64,000 nt of DNA from Bacteroidales bacterium (GTDB lineage Bacteria; Bacteroidota; Bacteroidia; Bacteroidales; UBA932): positions 57,910 through 121,909 of the forward strand of contig JAEFAI010000002.1 of the NCBI GenBank assembly GCA_016291185.1, read 5' to 3'. Within the stretch, counting starts at the first letter, position 1. Each line of letters opens with the position of its first letter. The position numbers and the translations under genes are program-made. Positions 33,491 to 41,764 of the stretch are shown piece by piece. The notes below the pieces were generated by a model, which was not told the origin of the DNA, did not search any database, and worked only from the letters and a program-made list of their open reading frames with translations.

Positions 33491-33800
33491 TGTCTTCCTG
33501 GGCTACCCGATAATACAGGTCACCCTCCTCAAACTCGGAAATGGCCACGAGGTCCGGCTTGGGCTGGCGCTCATAGTACTTGGAGATTTCAATCTGCTCC
33601 TTGTTCTCGAAGACCTCGTCCATGGTGTCCCGCTCTCCGCGGAAATCCTCCAGCTTCTTGGCCAGTTCCTTCTTCTCGGCCAGGGCGATCTGGTTGGCGC
33701 GCTTGGCGAGGATGACGACAGTCTCATAGATGTTGCCCGTCGGGGCGGCGAGATCCTTGATGTCCCGCGTGATGGTATTCGTAGGTATTTTCTTTTCCAT
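33480..33800 (-). CDS. rpoZ: RNA polymerase omega-like subunit
   Basis: The 106-residue protein matches the Bacteroidota omega/Rpb6-like family: TNTITRDIKDLAAPTGNIYE, VVILAKRANQIA, VFENKEQIEISKYYERQPKP and a DLYYR end. It binds beta' and helps RNA polymerase assembly. It lies between bamD and recN in a co-directional run. Confidence 0.9.
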   Translation of the reverse strand: MEKKIPTNTITRDIKDLAAPTGNIYETVVILAKRANQIALAEKKELAKKLEDFRGERDTMDEVFENKEQIEISKYYERQPKPDLVAISEFEEGDLYYRVAQEDSAA

Positions 33801-33833
33801 ATCCCTTTTACGGCGAGCGTTCGCCGGAAAGTT

Positions 33834-34631
33834 TCAATTTTTTTCTTTCACTTTTTCATACAGGCCGTCGAGCTCCTTCCGGTAGTGGGACTCGGGGTAC
33901 TCGCCGATGAAATTGAGGTAGTCGTCCTGGAACACCAGGAAGCGCTCCTTCTTCTTCGAAGCGACGCTCAGGTCGGCGTACTTGTACGAAGCCATCGCGG
34001 AGTAATAAAGGATATCCTCGCGATAGATGTTATCCGCATCCTCCTTGAGGACGTTCTTCAGCGCCACGCGGGCCGCCTTGTAATCCTCCATCTTGTAGTA
34101 CAGCCTCGCGTTCTCGTACGCCTTGCGGTCCAGCCGGTCGCCCAACTCCTGTAGGCGGTGGCGGCAGATGTCGGAATTCGCGCCTTCGGGATGCTCGCGC
34201 AGATACTCGCCGATGGCGGTGATCGCCGTATAGGTCGGCGTCTGGTCCAGCTCATAGCGCAGCGTGCTGCGGTAGAGGCAGTCGATGCGCAGGAACTGCG
34301 CCATCTCCGAGAATGCGCCCTGCGGGAAATTGCTCAGGTACTGCTCGAAGTTGGTCTCGGCCGTATAGTAGTCCTTGTAGGAATAATTGCTCAGGCCCAG
34401 GTAATACATCACCGTGTCGTAGCGCTCGGTGCCATTGGTCAGGAGCGTGAGCGACTCGAAGAGCGCCGAAGAGCGGGTGTACTTGCCGGCGTTAAAGTAT
34501 TCGAACGCGGCCTTGTACTTGAGGTCGGCGTCGTTGCTCTCGAGCACCATGTCATACTGCGTCTTGCAAGCGGACATCCCGCCCAGCACGAGCAGCAGGG
34601 AGAAAGCGAAATAGAGAGAGGATCGTTTCAT
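33834..34631 (-). CDS. bamD: Outer membrane assembly lipoprotein BamD
   Basis: The 265-residue lipoprotein has a signal with lipobox GMSAC (Cys22) followed by tetratricopeptide repeats (KYKAAFEYFNAGKYTRSSALFE, YLGLSNYSYKDYYTAETNFEQYL, and later YKMEDYKAARVALKNVL). It works with BamA in outer membrane protein insertion. The start at 34631 gives a proper lipoprotein signal and overlaps the trxB stop (ATGA); the frame extends further upstream without one. The length is standard. Confidence 0.93.
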   Translation of the reverse strand: MKRSSLYFAFSLLLVLGGMSACKTQYDMVLESNDADLKYKAAFEYFNAGKYTRSSALFESLTLLTNGTERYDTVMYYLGLSNYSYKDYYTAETNFEQYLSNFPQGAFSEMAQFLRIDCLYRSTLRYELDQTPTYTAITAIGEYLREHPEGANSDICRHRLQELGDRLDRKAYENARLYYKMEDYKAARVALKNVLKEDADNIYREDILYYSAMASYKYADLSVASKKKERFLVFQDDYLNFIGEYPESHYRKELDGLYEKVKEKN

Positions 34632-35548
34632 CGTTTCAAATATTTTTCGGCATCCAGCGCGGCCCGGCAACCCGACGCGGCGGCATTCACCGCCTGGCGG
34701 TACACCGGATCCTGCACATCTCCGGCCGCGAACACACCTTCCACGTTGGTACGGCTGCTGCCGCCCTCCGTGACAATGTACCCGTTGGGGTCGGTCGTCA
34801 CCCACGGCGCGAACAGCTCGGACTCGGGATGATGTCCGATGGCCAGGAAGAAGCCGTCCACCTGTATATCAAAAACCTCGCCATCCTTGCGCACCAGGCG
34901 CGCGCCCGTCACGCCGGAGGCGTCGCCGAGGATTTCCTGGGTGTTGCAGTTCCACAGGATCTCGATGTTCGGCGTATTCTTCACGCGCTCCTGCATGGCC
35001 ACGGAGGCCCGCAGGACGTCGCGGCGCACGATCATGTAAACCTTGCGGCAGAGTCCCGCGAGATAGGTCGCCTCCTCGCAGGCCGTGTCGCCGCCGCCGA
35101 CGACCGCCACGTCCTTCTTGCGGTAGAAGAAGCCGTCGCAGGTCGCGCAGGCAGACACGCCCAGGCCGCGGAATTTCTCCTCGGACGGCAAGCCGAGGTA
35201 GCGGGCCGTGGCGCCGGTAGCGATGATCAGCGCGTCTGCCTCCAGCTCCGTGGCACCGTCCACCGTCAGACGGAACGGGCGCACGCCCAGATCGACCTTC
35301 GTCACCACCCCGCGGCGGATGTCCGCCCCGAGGTTCACGGCCTGCTCGCGCATGTCGTTCATCAGCATGTTGGCGTCCACACCTTTCGGGAAACCGGGGA
35401 AATTCTCCACGACCGTCGTCGTGGTCAGCTGGCCGCCGGGGGCGTTGCCCTCATACAGGACAGGTGCCAGGGCTGCCCGGGAGGCATATATCGCAGCGGT
35501 GTAGCCCGCAGGGCCACCGCCGATAATCAAACACTTAATTCGTTCCAT
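34628..35548 (-). CDS. trxB: Thioredoxin reductase
   Basis: The 306-residue flavoenzyme reduces thioredoxin with NADPH. It has the FAD motif IIGGGPAGYTAAIYA, the redox-active pair CATC (Cys134 and Cys137), the NADPH motif VVGGGDTACEEA and the C-terminal FAD motif GVFAAGDVQDPVYRQ. The ATG at 35548 (MERIKCLIIGG) was chosen; upstream codons are in an intergenic-like stretch. It sits 22 bases after a Fur-family regulator gene, suggesting redox-linked control. Confidence 0.97.
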   Translation of the reverse strand: MERIKCLIIGGGPAGYTAAIYASRAALAPVLYEGNAPGGQLTTTTVVENFPGFPKGVDANMLMNDMREQAVNLGADIRRGVVTKVDLGVRPFRLTVDGATELEADALIIATGATARYLGLPSEEKFRGLGVSACATCDGFFYRKKDVAVVGGGDTACEEATYLAGLCRKVYMIVRRDVLRASVAMQERVKNTPNIEILWNCNTQEILGDASGVTGARLVRKDGEVFDIQVDGFFLAIGHHPESELFAPWVTTDPNGYIVTEGGSSRTNVEGVFAAGDVQDPVYRQAVNAAASGCRAALDAEKYLKR

Positions 35549-35570
35549 ACAAATTGCAAATATACAAAAT

Positions 35571-36032
35571 CTACGCTTTCCGCACCGGCCCCTTGCGGGA
35601 AGGGTGGCAAAGCAGTTGCACTTCAAAGCCATCGATGCGGTAGCCGCGGTAGCGCTTTCCTTTCAGGTGCGCCTCCAGCCACTTCATCATCTCCTCGTCT
35701 TCCAGGTCACGCCAGGACTCGCTCTCCGTGTCGTACAGGTGCAGGTGCGCCCCCACGCGGCCGTCGAAGACCATCTTGCCGCCGCGGGCGGAGCGGCGTC
35801 CGTAGATACCCAGCTCCGCAAGCAGGGTGAGGATGTTGTACACCGACGCCGGCGAGATGTGCGCGCTGCCGTGCTCCGCAATCCAGGCCGACACGTCGTC
35901 GGCGCTCGCGTGCACAAGGTTCCACATCGCCTCGTGGACCGCCATGCGCTGCGGGGTGGCCTTCAGGCCGCGGTCACGCAGCAGCCGCTTGAACTGGATG
36001 ATGTCCGGTACGCCTTTCCCCTTGATCCTCAT
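35571..36032 (-). CDS. Fur-family transcriptional regulator (PerR-like candidate)
   Basis: The 153-residue protein has the Fur winged-helix region (LRDRGLKATPQRMAVHEAMW, HISPASVYNILTLLAELGI) and the start of the metal-binding dimer domain with GAHLHLYD. It lacks both CxxC pairs of the structural zinc site that the second Fur-family protein at 41276-41701 keeps. A peroxide-responsive PerR role is possible because it lies between rpoN and trxB, but the metal and targets cannot be read from the sequence. It starts 2 bases before the rpoN start region ends. Confidence 0.85.
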   Translation of the reverse strand: MRIKGKGVPDIIQFKRLLRDRGLKATPQRMAVHEAMWNLVHASADDVSAWIAEHGSAHISPASVYNILTLLAELGIYGRRSARGGKMVFDGRVGAHLHLYDTESESWRDLEDEEMMKWLEAHLKGKRYRGYRIDGFEVQLLCHPSRKGPVRKA

Positions 36033-36034
36033 GG

Positions 36035-37438
36035 CTATAACTCCTTGCGCCAGCGGGCCAGCGGAATGCCGAGCTGGCCGCGGTACTTGGCGATGGTGCG
36101 GCGCGCGACCTTGTAGCCGCGACGGCCCATCTCCTCCACCAGCTGCTCGTCGGTGAGCGGTTTGTGCTTATCTTCTGCGTCCACGCATTCCTGCAGGGCT
36201 TTCTTCAACTCGCGGGTGGACACCTCCTCGCCTTCCTTGTTCTCCATGCCTTCGGAGAAGAAATACTTCAGCGGGAAGATGCCGAAATGCGTCTCGATGT
36301 ACTTGCTGTTGACCACGCGGGAGATGGTCGAAATGTCGAATCCCGTCCGTTCGGCGATGTCCTTGAGGACCATCGGCTTGAGGTCCGCCTCGTCGCCGGT
36401 CACAAAATAGTCGTGCTGGTAGTTCAGGATCTCCGTCATGGTCCGGTTCAGCGTGTTCTGGCGCTGCTTGAGCGCCTCCACGAACCATTTGGCGGAGTCC
36501 AGCTTCTGCCGCACGAAGGTCGCGGCCTCCTTCTGGGCGCGCTCCGAAGAGCCCTTCGCCTCCAGGAGCAGGTCCGCGTATTTCTTGTTGACGCGCAGCT
36601 CCGGCACGGAGAAGCGCGGCATGGTGAAGGACAGCTCGCCGTCGTGTTCCTCGAGCACGAAGTCAGGCACAATCTGCTGCGCCTGGTCGGTGTAGGTGTA
36701 GTCCACCTCCCCGCCCGGCGCGGGATTGAGCTTGACGATGCGGGCCATCGCCCCCTTCAGGTCCGCCTCGGACAGGCCCAGGCGGGACATGATCTTCTGG
36801 AAATGCTTATTCGAGAACTCCTGGAAATAGTCTTTCAGGATGCGCTCGGCGTTGATGGTATCGGGGGTCCGCTTCATCGACTTGAGCTGCAGCAGCAGGC
36901 ACTCCTGCAGGTCGCGGGCGCCCACGCCGGCCGGGTCGAAATCCTGGACGACCTTGAGCATCTCCAGCACCTCCTCGGAAGTGGTGGTGATGCCGGCCCG
37001 GAAGGCCATGTCATCCACCAGCGACTCGATGTCGCGCCGCAGGTAGCCGTCCTCGTCGAGCGAGCCGATGATGAACGACGCCACGGCGTACTGCTCCGGC
37101 GTGAGGTTGCGGTAGCCCAGCTGGTCCATCAGGCTCTGGGTAAAGCTCTGCCGCACGGAGAAGGTGTTGTATTCGGGTCTGGGGTCCTTCCCCCAGTTGT
37201 TGACACGGGTTTTATAGGCAGGGATATCGCCCTCGTCCGTCAGTTCGTCCAGCGAGACGTCCTTGGCTTCCTCGGCCTTTTCGGGGTCGGGCGTGTCGTC
37301 CAGCACGGGATTTTCCTCCAGCTCCGCACGAATCCGCTGCTCGAGCTCCTGGATGGGGAGTTCGATCAGTTTGATCGTCTGGATCTGCAGCGGAGAGAGC
37401 TTCTGCTGCTGCTTGAGTTCGAGTCCCTGCTTGATCAT
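36035..37438 (-). CDS. rpoN: RNA polymerase sigma-54 factor
   Basis: The 467-residue protein has the Gln/Leu-rich activator-interacting N-terminus (LELKQQQKLSPLQIQTIKLI), an acidic region, the core-binding domain (DFDPAGVGARDLQECL) and the C-terminal DNA-binding part. The C-terminal part has the helix-turn-helix IAERTGFDISTISRVVNSKY and the RpoN box ARRTIAKYR. No sigma-54 enhancer-binding activator gene occurs in the window. It is part of the eight-gene minus-strand run. Confidence 0.97.
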   Translation of the reverse strand: MIKQGLELKQQQKLSPLQIQTIKLIELPIQELEQRIRAELEENPVLDDTPDPEKAEEAKDVSLDELTDEGDIPAYKTRVNNWGKDPRPEYNTFSVRQSFTQSLMDQLGYRNLTPEQYAVASFIIGSLDEDGYLRRDIESLVDDMAFRAGITTTSEEVLEMLKVVQDFDPAGVGARDLQECLLLQLKSMKRTPDTINAERILKDYFQEFSNKHFQKIMSRLGLSEADLKGAMARIVKLNPAPGGEVDYTYTDQAQQIVPDFVLEEHDGELSFTMPRFSVPELRVNKKYADLLLEAKGSSERAQKEAATFVRQKLDSAKWFVEALKQRQNTLNRTMTEILNYQHDYFVTGDEADLKPMVLKDIAERTGFDISTISRVVNSKYIETHFGIFPLKYFFSEGMENKEGEEVSTRELKKALQECVDAEDKHKPLTDEQLVEEMGRRGYKVARRTIAKYRGQLGIPLARWRKEL

Positions 37439-37440
37439 CG

Positions 37441-37992
37441 CTAAAATTCTACAGGCTGCTCAGAGGGCCGGGTATCCGCCCGTCCGATCGTGGGATATTT
37501 GAAGCGCTCCCGGACGATGAACGCGTCCGGGAAATCTCCCTTGATCCGCTGCAGCAGGGCCTCGGCCTCCAGGCGCGTACGGAAGTTGCCCGCCGTCACC
37601 TTGAAGTGCGGGGAGTCGAAGCTGCGGTAAGCCTGGATGTGGGGATACAGCGCATTGAAACGGCGGATCACGGCGGCAGATTCCTCCCGGGCCGTCCGGG
37701 TGTTCGCGAAATAAAGGCGAATCCGGAAGCCGTTGTACTGCTTGCCGGCATTGGCGGCCACCTGTTTATTCAGCGCGGCGCGCACGGCCGGAGACTGGCG
37801 CACCACCACCTGCTCGGGCAGGGCCGAGAAAATGTCGCGCCCCAGCAGCGTGGAGTCCACCTGGACCTCCTCGCCGGCATGCTCGATCTCGCTCGAGATC
37901 TCCTCCTCCGTGTTCTGTGCCCGGAGCGCGGGAACGCCCAGAACCAGCAGGGAGAGGAGCAGGAACAGTTTATTCAGTCGTTGTAATCTCAT
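37441..37992 (-). CDS. SPOR-domain periplasmic protein
   Basis: The 183-residue protein has a signal peptide ending LRAQ, an acidic linker, and a C-terminal SPOR-like domain (about residues 100-165: NGFRIRLYFANTR, FKVTAGNFRTRLEAEALLQR). SPOR domains bind glycan strands lacking stem peptides, so a peptidoglycan or division-site role is likely. Its start overlaps the preceding lipoprotein gene by 23 bases and rpoN follows after 2 bases. Confidence 0.82.
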   Translation of the reverse strand: MRLQRLNKLFLLLSLLVLGVPALRAQNTEEEISSEIEHAGEEVQVDSTLLGRDIFSALPEQVVVRQSPAVRAALNKQVAANAGKQYNGFRIRLYFANTRTAREESAAVIRRFNALYPHIQAYRSFDSPHFKVTAGNFRTRLEAEALLQRIKGDFPDAFIVRERFKYPTIGRADTRPSEQPVEF

Positions 37993-38473
37993 TGCTTTCC
38001 GTTTGTGGTTTGCTGAGCATGCCGCTCAGCGGGATATCCAGTATTTCAATATTCTTGCCAAGACCGCCACGAGCAGCCACACGAGCGCGAACATCAAAGG
38101 TAACATCCTCATAACTTGCATCTTTCGCCAACAGGCGAAGCAAGCGCAAGGGATTAAACCCGTCGGCGATGTTGCCCTGCAGCGGGATCCGGTACAGCGC
38201 ATCGCTATGGCCGGGGACCATCAGCTGGTCGGCGTGCACCGCAAGCGCATCCTGCCCCTGGAACTTCGCTACGCCGGTAAGGTTCGTGACCTCGAAGCCG
38301 ATGGTCGGGTTGTGGATTCCCACCTCAACCAGCGCGGAAACGCCGTTGAAGCCTTCCGGTGTGATGGAAACCAGCCGCACCGAAGTAACGCTGATGTCCT
38401 TGATGCCTTTCCCCTTACAACCTGAAAGCAAGAGGAGGGGGATCAACAGTAGCAGTAAAGATAATCTCTTCAT
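37970..38473 (-). CDS. LEA14-like lipoprotein of unknown role
   Basis: The 167-residue protein has a lipoprotein signal with lipobox LLSGC and a single beta-rich domain. Its pattern (ALVEVGIHNPTIGFEVTNL, then YRIPLQGNIADGF) resembles the LEA type 2 (WHy) domain. The function in Bacteroidales is unknown. It is the first gene of the long minus-strand run that includes rpoN, trxB, bamD, rpoZ and recN, and is divergent from miaB. Confidence 0.7.
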   Translation of the reverse strand: MKRLSLLLLLIPLLLLSGCKGKGIKDISVTSVRLVSITPEGFNGVSALVEVGIHNPTIGFEVTNLTGVAKFQGQDALAVHADQLMVPGHSDALYRIPLQGNIADGFNPLRLLRLLAKDASYEDVTFDVRARVAARGGLGKNIEILDIPLSGMLSKPQTESNEITTTE

Positions 38474-38516
38474 GCGCGTAATAACTATTATATCCTACAA
38501 AGATAAGAAAAATCTC

Positions 38517-38524
38517 TATCTTTG
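38517..38524 (+). promoter_or_regulatory. -7 promoter box (TATCTTTG) for miaB
   Basis: This TAnnTTTG match is 9 bases before the miaB ATG in the short divergent interval; the -33 element is not evident. Confidence 0.5.
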
Positions 38525-38533
38525 CGGCACGAA

Positions 38534-39838
38534 ATGAAAAAGCTGTACATCGAGACTTACGGCTGCCAAATGAACGTGGCCGACACCGAGGTGGTCTTCT
38601 CCATCCTCGGGAAAGAAGGGTATGAACGTACCGAGGAAATGGCACAGGCCGATGTGATCCTCGCCAACACCTGCTCCGTGCGGGACAACGCCGAGCAGCG
38701 CATCTGGGGGCGCATCGAGCAGTTCAACTTCCAGCGCAGGCAGCGCCCGGGCGTGGTCGTAGGCATCCTCGGCTGCATGGCCGAGCGCCTCAAGGACGCC
38801 CTCCTGGAGTCGGGCAAAGTGGACATCGTGGCCGGGCCGGACGCCTACCGCAGCCTGCCGCGCCTGCTCGCCGCCGCGACGCAGGGCCACCCGCAGATCG
38901 ATGTGCTGCTTTCGCGCGAAGAGACCTATGGCGACATCGCGCCAGTGCGCGTGGACAAGAACGGCGTCTCCGCCTTCATCTCCATCATGCGCGGCTGCAA
39001 CAACGTCTGCTCCTACTGCGTCGTCCCCTACACCCGCGGCGCCGAGCGCAGCCGCGACCCGCACACCATCGTGCGCGAGGCCTGCCAGTGCGCCGCCGAC
39101 GGCTACAAGGAAATCACCCTGCTGGGGCAGAACGTGGACTCTTACCGCTTCGGTGAGCTCGATTTCGCCGGCCTGCTGGCCCTGGTGGCCGAATCCGTCC
39201 CGGCGCTGCGCATCCGTTTCTCGACCTCCAACCCCCAGGACATCTCCGACGCCGTGCTGGAGACCATGGCCTCGCACAGCAACATCTGCCGCCACATCCA
39301 CCTGCCGGTCCAGTCCGGCTCCGACCGGATGCTGGAGAAGATGCGCCGCCGCTACACGCGGGAAGGCTATCTGGAGCGCGTCGCGAAAATCCGCTCGCTG
39401 ATGCCCGACTGCGCCCTCTCCACCGACGTGATTGCGGGCTTCTGCTCGGAGACCGAGGAAGACCACCGCGACACGCTGAGCCTCTTCGAGACCGTCGGCT
39501 TCGACGCCGCCTTCATGTTCCAGTATTCCGAACGGCCGGGGACGCTCGCCGCGAAGAAATACCCCGACGACGTGCCGCCGGAGGTCAAGACCCGCCGCCT
39601 CGAAGAAATCATTGCCCTGCAGAACCGCCTCTCGCTCGAGAGCAACCGACGCGACGTCGGCAAGACCTTCCAGGTGCTTGTCGAGGGCCCGTCCAAGCGC
39701 AATCCCGCCGAGCTCTGCGGCCGCAACAGCCAGAACAAAATGTGCGTCTGGCCAGACACCGCGCACCGCGCCGGCGACCTCGTGGATGTCGTCGTCCGCG
39801 ACTGCTCGCAGGCGACGCTTCTCTGCGAGCTGGCCTAA
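38534..39838 (+). CDS. miaB: tRNA-2-methylthio-N6-dimethylallyladenosine synthase
   Basis: The 434-residue radical SAM enzyme adds the methylthio group at A37 of tRNAs reading codons that begin with U. The N-terminal domain has the cluster cysteines in ETYGCQMNVAD, ANTCSVRDNA and GILGCMAERL. The radical SAM motif is MRGCNNVCSYCVVPYTRG. A TRAM-like end (FQVLVEGPSKRN) follows. The ATG at 38534 was chosen; an in-frame TTG four codons upstream lies within the promoter box. The length is typical. Confidence 0.97.
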   Translation: MKKLYIETYGCQMNVADTEVVFSILGKEGYERTEEMAQADVILANTCSVRDNAEQRIWGRIEQFNFQRRQRPGVVVGILGCMAERLKDALLESGKVDIVAGPDAYRSLPRLLAAATQGHPQIDVLLSREETYGDIAPVRVDKNGVSAFISIMRGCNNVCSYCVVPYTRGAERSRDPHTIVREACQCAADGYKEITLLGQNVDSYRFGELDFAGLLALVAESVPALRIRFSTSNPQDISDAVLETMASHSNICRHIHLPVQSGSDRMLEKMRRRYTREGYLERVAKIRSLMPDCALSTDVIAGFCSETEEDHRDTLSLFETVGFDAAFMFQYSERPGTLAAKKYPDDVPPEVKTRRLEEIIALQNRLSLESNRRDVGKTFQVLVEGPSKRNPAELCGRNSQNKMCVWPDTAHRAGDLVDVVVRDCSQATLLCELA

Positions 39839-39861
39839 TCCCGTTACCTGTAAAATTCGTA

Positions 39862-39869
39862 TATTTTTG
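39862..39869 (+). promoter_or_regulatory. -7 promoter box (TATTTTTG) upstream of radC
   Basis: The box matches TAnnTTTG and lies 58 bases before the radC ATG. The leader between them contains three copies of a TACGATT/TATCGTT-like word, whose meaning is unclear. Confidence 0.4.
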
Positions 39870-39927
39870 CGAGGCAGATACGATTCTTATCGTTTTATAC
39901 GATTATTAAGCGTATCCTTGCCCCGCT

Positions 39928-40614
39928 ATGGGTATCAAGGACCTCCGCGCGGATGAAAGGCCGCGCGAAAAGATGCTCGCCCGCGGAGCGGGGAGCCTCA
40001 GTGACGGCGAGTTGCTCGCCGTCTTGCTGCGCAGCGGCAACCGGAACTGCAGCGCGCTGGACCTGGCGCGACAGCTGCTGGACCTCTCAGACGGCCGCCT
40101 GAGCGCGCTGTTCAACCTTCCGCAGGACAGGATGCTGTCCTTGCCGGGCGTCGGGCCGGGCAAGGCGGCCAGCGTCCTGGCGGCCTTCGAGCTGGGCCGC
40201 CGTTTCCTGCAGGAAGCTTCTTCCCTCGTCAAGAGCCCCGTGCTCACGGCCCGGCGGGTGCATGAGCTGATGCTCCCGCGCCTCAAGGGGCTGCAGCACG
40301 AGGAGTGCTGGGTGCTCTTCCTGAACGAACACCAGTACCTGGTCGGCAAGCTGCGCATCAGCTCCGGCGGCGGCAATTCCACGACGATGGACATCCGGCA
40401 AATCATTCGCGCCGCCCTGGACAAGGGCGCCAGCGCGCTCATCCTCGTGCACAACCACCCCAGCGGCAACCCCCGCCCCGGCCCGGCCGACATCCGCCGC
40501 ACCGAGGAGCTCCGCAAGGGCGTGGCGACCGTCGGTCTGACTCTGCTCGACCACGTCGTTTTCGCCGACGACGCCTGCTACTCCTTCTCCGACGACCGAA
40601 TGTATAAGATTTAA
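39928..40614 (+). CDS. radC: RadC-family JAB1/MPN-domain protein
   Basis: The 228-residue protein has an N-terminal helix-hairpin-helix region (LPGVGPGKAASVLAAFELGRR) and a C-terminal JAMM metalloprotease-like domain with the metal motif HNHPSGNPRPGPAD and the upstream glutamate in EECWVLFLN. Despite the name, a repair role is not established, and these proteins often travel with mobile DNA. The length is normal and the active-site residues are intact. It is followed by hicAB. Confidence 0.93.
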   Translation: MGIKDLRADERPREKMLARGAGSLSDGELLAVLLRSGNRNCSALDLARQLLDLSDGRLSALFNLPQDRMLSLPGVGPGKAASVLAAFELGRRFLQEASSLVKSPVLTARRVHELMLPRLKGLQHEECWVLFLNEHQYLVGKLRISSGGGNSTTMDIRQIIRAALDKGASALILVHNHPSGNPRPGPADIRRTEELRKGVATVGLTLLDHVVFADDACYSFSDDRMYKI

Positions 40615-40636
40615 ACGAAAATGATAAAATAATTTA

Positions 40637-40644
40637 TACCTTTG
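40637..40644 (+). promoter_or_regulatory. -7 promoter box (TACCTTTG) for hicAB
   Basis: The TAnnTTTG match lies 9 bases before the hicA ATG. An overlapping TTG codon could extend the frame, but it would fall inside the promoter. Confidence 0.5.
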
Positions 40645-40653
40645 CATGGAACT

Positions 40654-40848
40654 ATGAAAAGATACAAGGTTCACGAGGTAATTGAAATGCTTGAGACGGA
40701 TGGTTGGTATTTAGTTGGACAAAAAGGTAGTCACCGGCAGTTCAAGCACCCGACGAAAAAGGGACGGGTGACAGTAAACGACAAACTGTCTGTAACGTTG
40801 GAACAAGAAATATTAAACAGCATCTGGAAACAGGCTGGGTGGAAATAG
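40654..40848 (+). CDS. hicA: HicA-type mRNA interferase toxin
   Basis: The 64-residue protein has the dsRBD-like HicA fold with the catalytic histidine in GSHRQFKHP (His27) and the ends typical of the family (VTVNDKLSVTLEQEILNSI). It would cleave translated mRNA when free of its antitoxin. The ATG at 40654 (MKRYKVHEV) was chosen. hicB follows 22 bases downstream. The pair is visibly more AT-rich than its neighbours, a sign of horizontal transfer. Confidence 0.92.
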   Translation: MKRYKVHEVIEMLETDGWYLVGQKGSHRQFKHPTKKGRVTVNDKLSVTLEQEILNSIWKQAGWK

Positions 40849-40870
40849 ATAATCATATACTTCAGATACC

Positions 40871-41272
40871 ATGTCTAAGATTAAGATTATAGTTGATTAT
40901 ACGGACAATTATGCCGCTTGTCCTGCCGATGACCGGATCGCCTGTGTGTCCACCGGACGCACGCTGGATGAGGTTAAAGAGAATATTGTGGAAGGACTTC
41001 GGTTCCACATTGACGGTATGCGTGCGGATGGGGAACCGGTCCCCGCAGAATTCGAGGGTGAATGGGATTTCGAGTGGGAACTGACGGCTCGCGCGATGCT
41101 CCATTACACCGAAGGCCTCGTTCCGAAATCCGCCATCTCCAAAGCCACCGGAATCAACCAGCAACAGTTAACGCACTATGCCAGTGGCTACAGAGTGCCA
41201 CGCCCGATGATGAGGCAAAAGATTCTGGATGGAATCCATAGTATTGCTGCACTTTTATCTTCTATTTCATAG
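40871..41272 (+). CDS. hicB: HicB-type antitoxin with C-terminal DNA-binding domain
   Basis: The 133-residue protein has the degenerate RNase H-like HicB fold (YAACPADDRIACVSTGRTLDE, VEGLRFHIDGM) that binds the toxin. A C-terminal helix-turn-helix (AISKATGINQQQLTHYASGY) probably represses the operon. A 3-base gap separates it from the following Fur-family gene, which may be co-transcribed. Confidence 0.92.
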   Translation: MSKIKIIVDYTDNYAACPADDRIACVSTGRTLDEVKENIVEGLRFHIDGMRADGEPVPAEFEGEWDFEWELTARAMLHYTEGLVPKSAISKATGINQQQLTHYASGYRVPRPMMRQKILDGIHSIAALLSSIS

Positions 41273-41275
41273 CCC

Positions 41276-41701
41276 ATGCATACGCACGAAGAGAATCCGC
41301 TAACCCTGATGCAGGAGCACGGCGTCAAGCCGACCGCGAACCGCATCCTGATCCTGAAGGCCCTGCTCCAGGCGGGCCGTCCACTCTCCCAGACGGAGAT
41401 CGAAACGGCGCTGGAGTCAGTAGATAAGTCTATCATTTCCAGGGCTCTGGCGACTTTCCGGGAGCACCACCTACTGCATACCCTTTCCGGCGAAGATTAC
41501 GTCCGCTACGAAGTCTGTCACTGTGCGGATGAGGAAGAAGACAGCGACCGCCACGTACACTTCCACTGCGAAGTCTGCGGCCAGACCTTCTGTCTGGAAG
41601 ACCTCCCGGTCCCGGCTGTGCAGCTGCCCGACGGTTTCTCGGTCGAAAACGTCGAATACATGGCTCACGGGGTGTGTCCCGCCTGCGCAGGGAAGCGCTA
41701 A
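41276..41701 (+). CDS. Fur-family regulator with structural zinc site
   Basis: The 141-residue protein has a winged helix (LMQEHGVKPTANRILILKALL, SIISRALATFREHHLL) and a dimer domain with HVHFHCEVCGQTFC and a terminal CPAC pair. Both CxxC zinc pairs are therefore present, unlike the Fur-family protein at 35571-36032. The combination is seen in Fur, Zur and related repressors; which metal it senses is not clear. A 25-base palindrome lies just after its stop. Confidence 0.88.
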   Translation: MHTHEENPLTLMQEHGVKPTANRILILKALLQAGRPLSQTEIETALESVDKSIISRALATFREHHLLHTLSGEDYVRYEVCHCADEEEDSDRHVHFHCEVCGQTFCLEDLPVPAVQLPDGFSVENVEYMAHGVCPACAGKR

Positions 41702-41704
41702 AGA

Positions 41705-41729
41705 GGTGCAAATCAGGCTGATTTGCACC
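41705..41729. terminator. Perfect 11-base inverted repeat between convergent genes, probable transcript end
   Basis: GGTGCAAATCA (41705-41715) and TGATTTGCACC (41719-41729) form a hairpin with a 3-base loop, 3 bases after the Fur-family stop and before the convergent TlpA-like gene. No U-run abuts it, though a T6 run follows at 41745-41750. It may be an interspersed palindrome acting as a terminator. Confidence 0.5.
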
Positions 41730-41764
41730 CCGCTTAAAAATACGTTTTTTAACGGGCGACGCCG

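Noticed and set aside
40871..41272. hicB as part of a phage or integrative element with radC
   Set aside because: No integrase, attachment repeats or other mobile genes surround it; radC here has normal GC and can be a chromosomal gene.
41705..41729. Palindrome as a metal-regulator operator for the adjacent Fur-family gene
   Set aside because: It lies after the stop codon between convergent genes, which fits a transcript end better than an operator.
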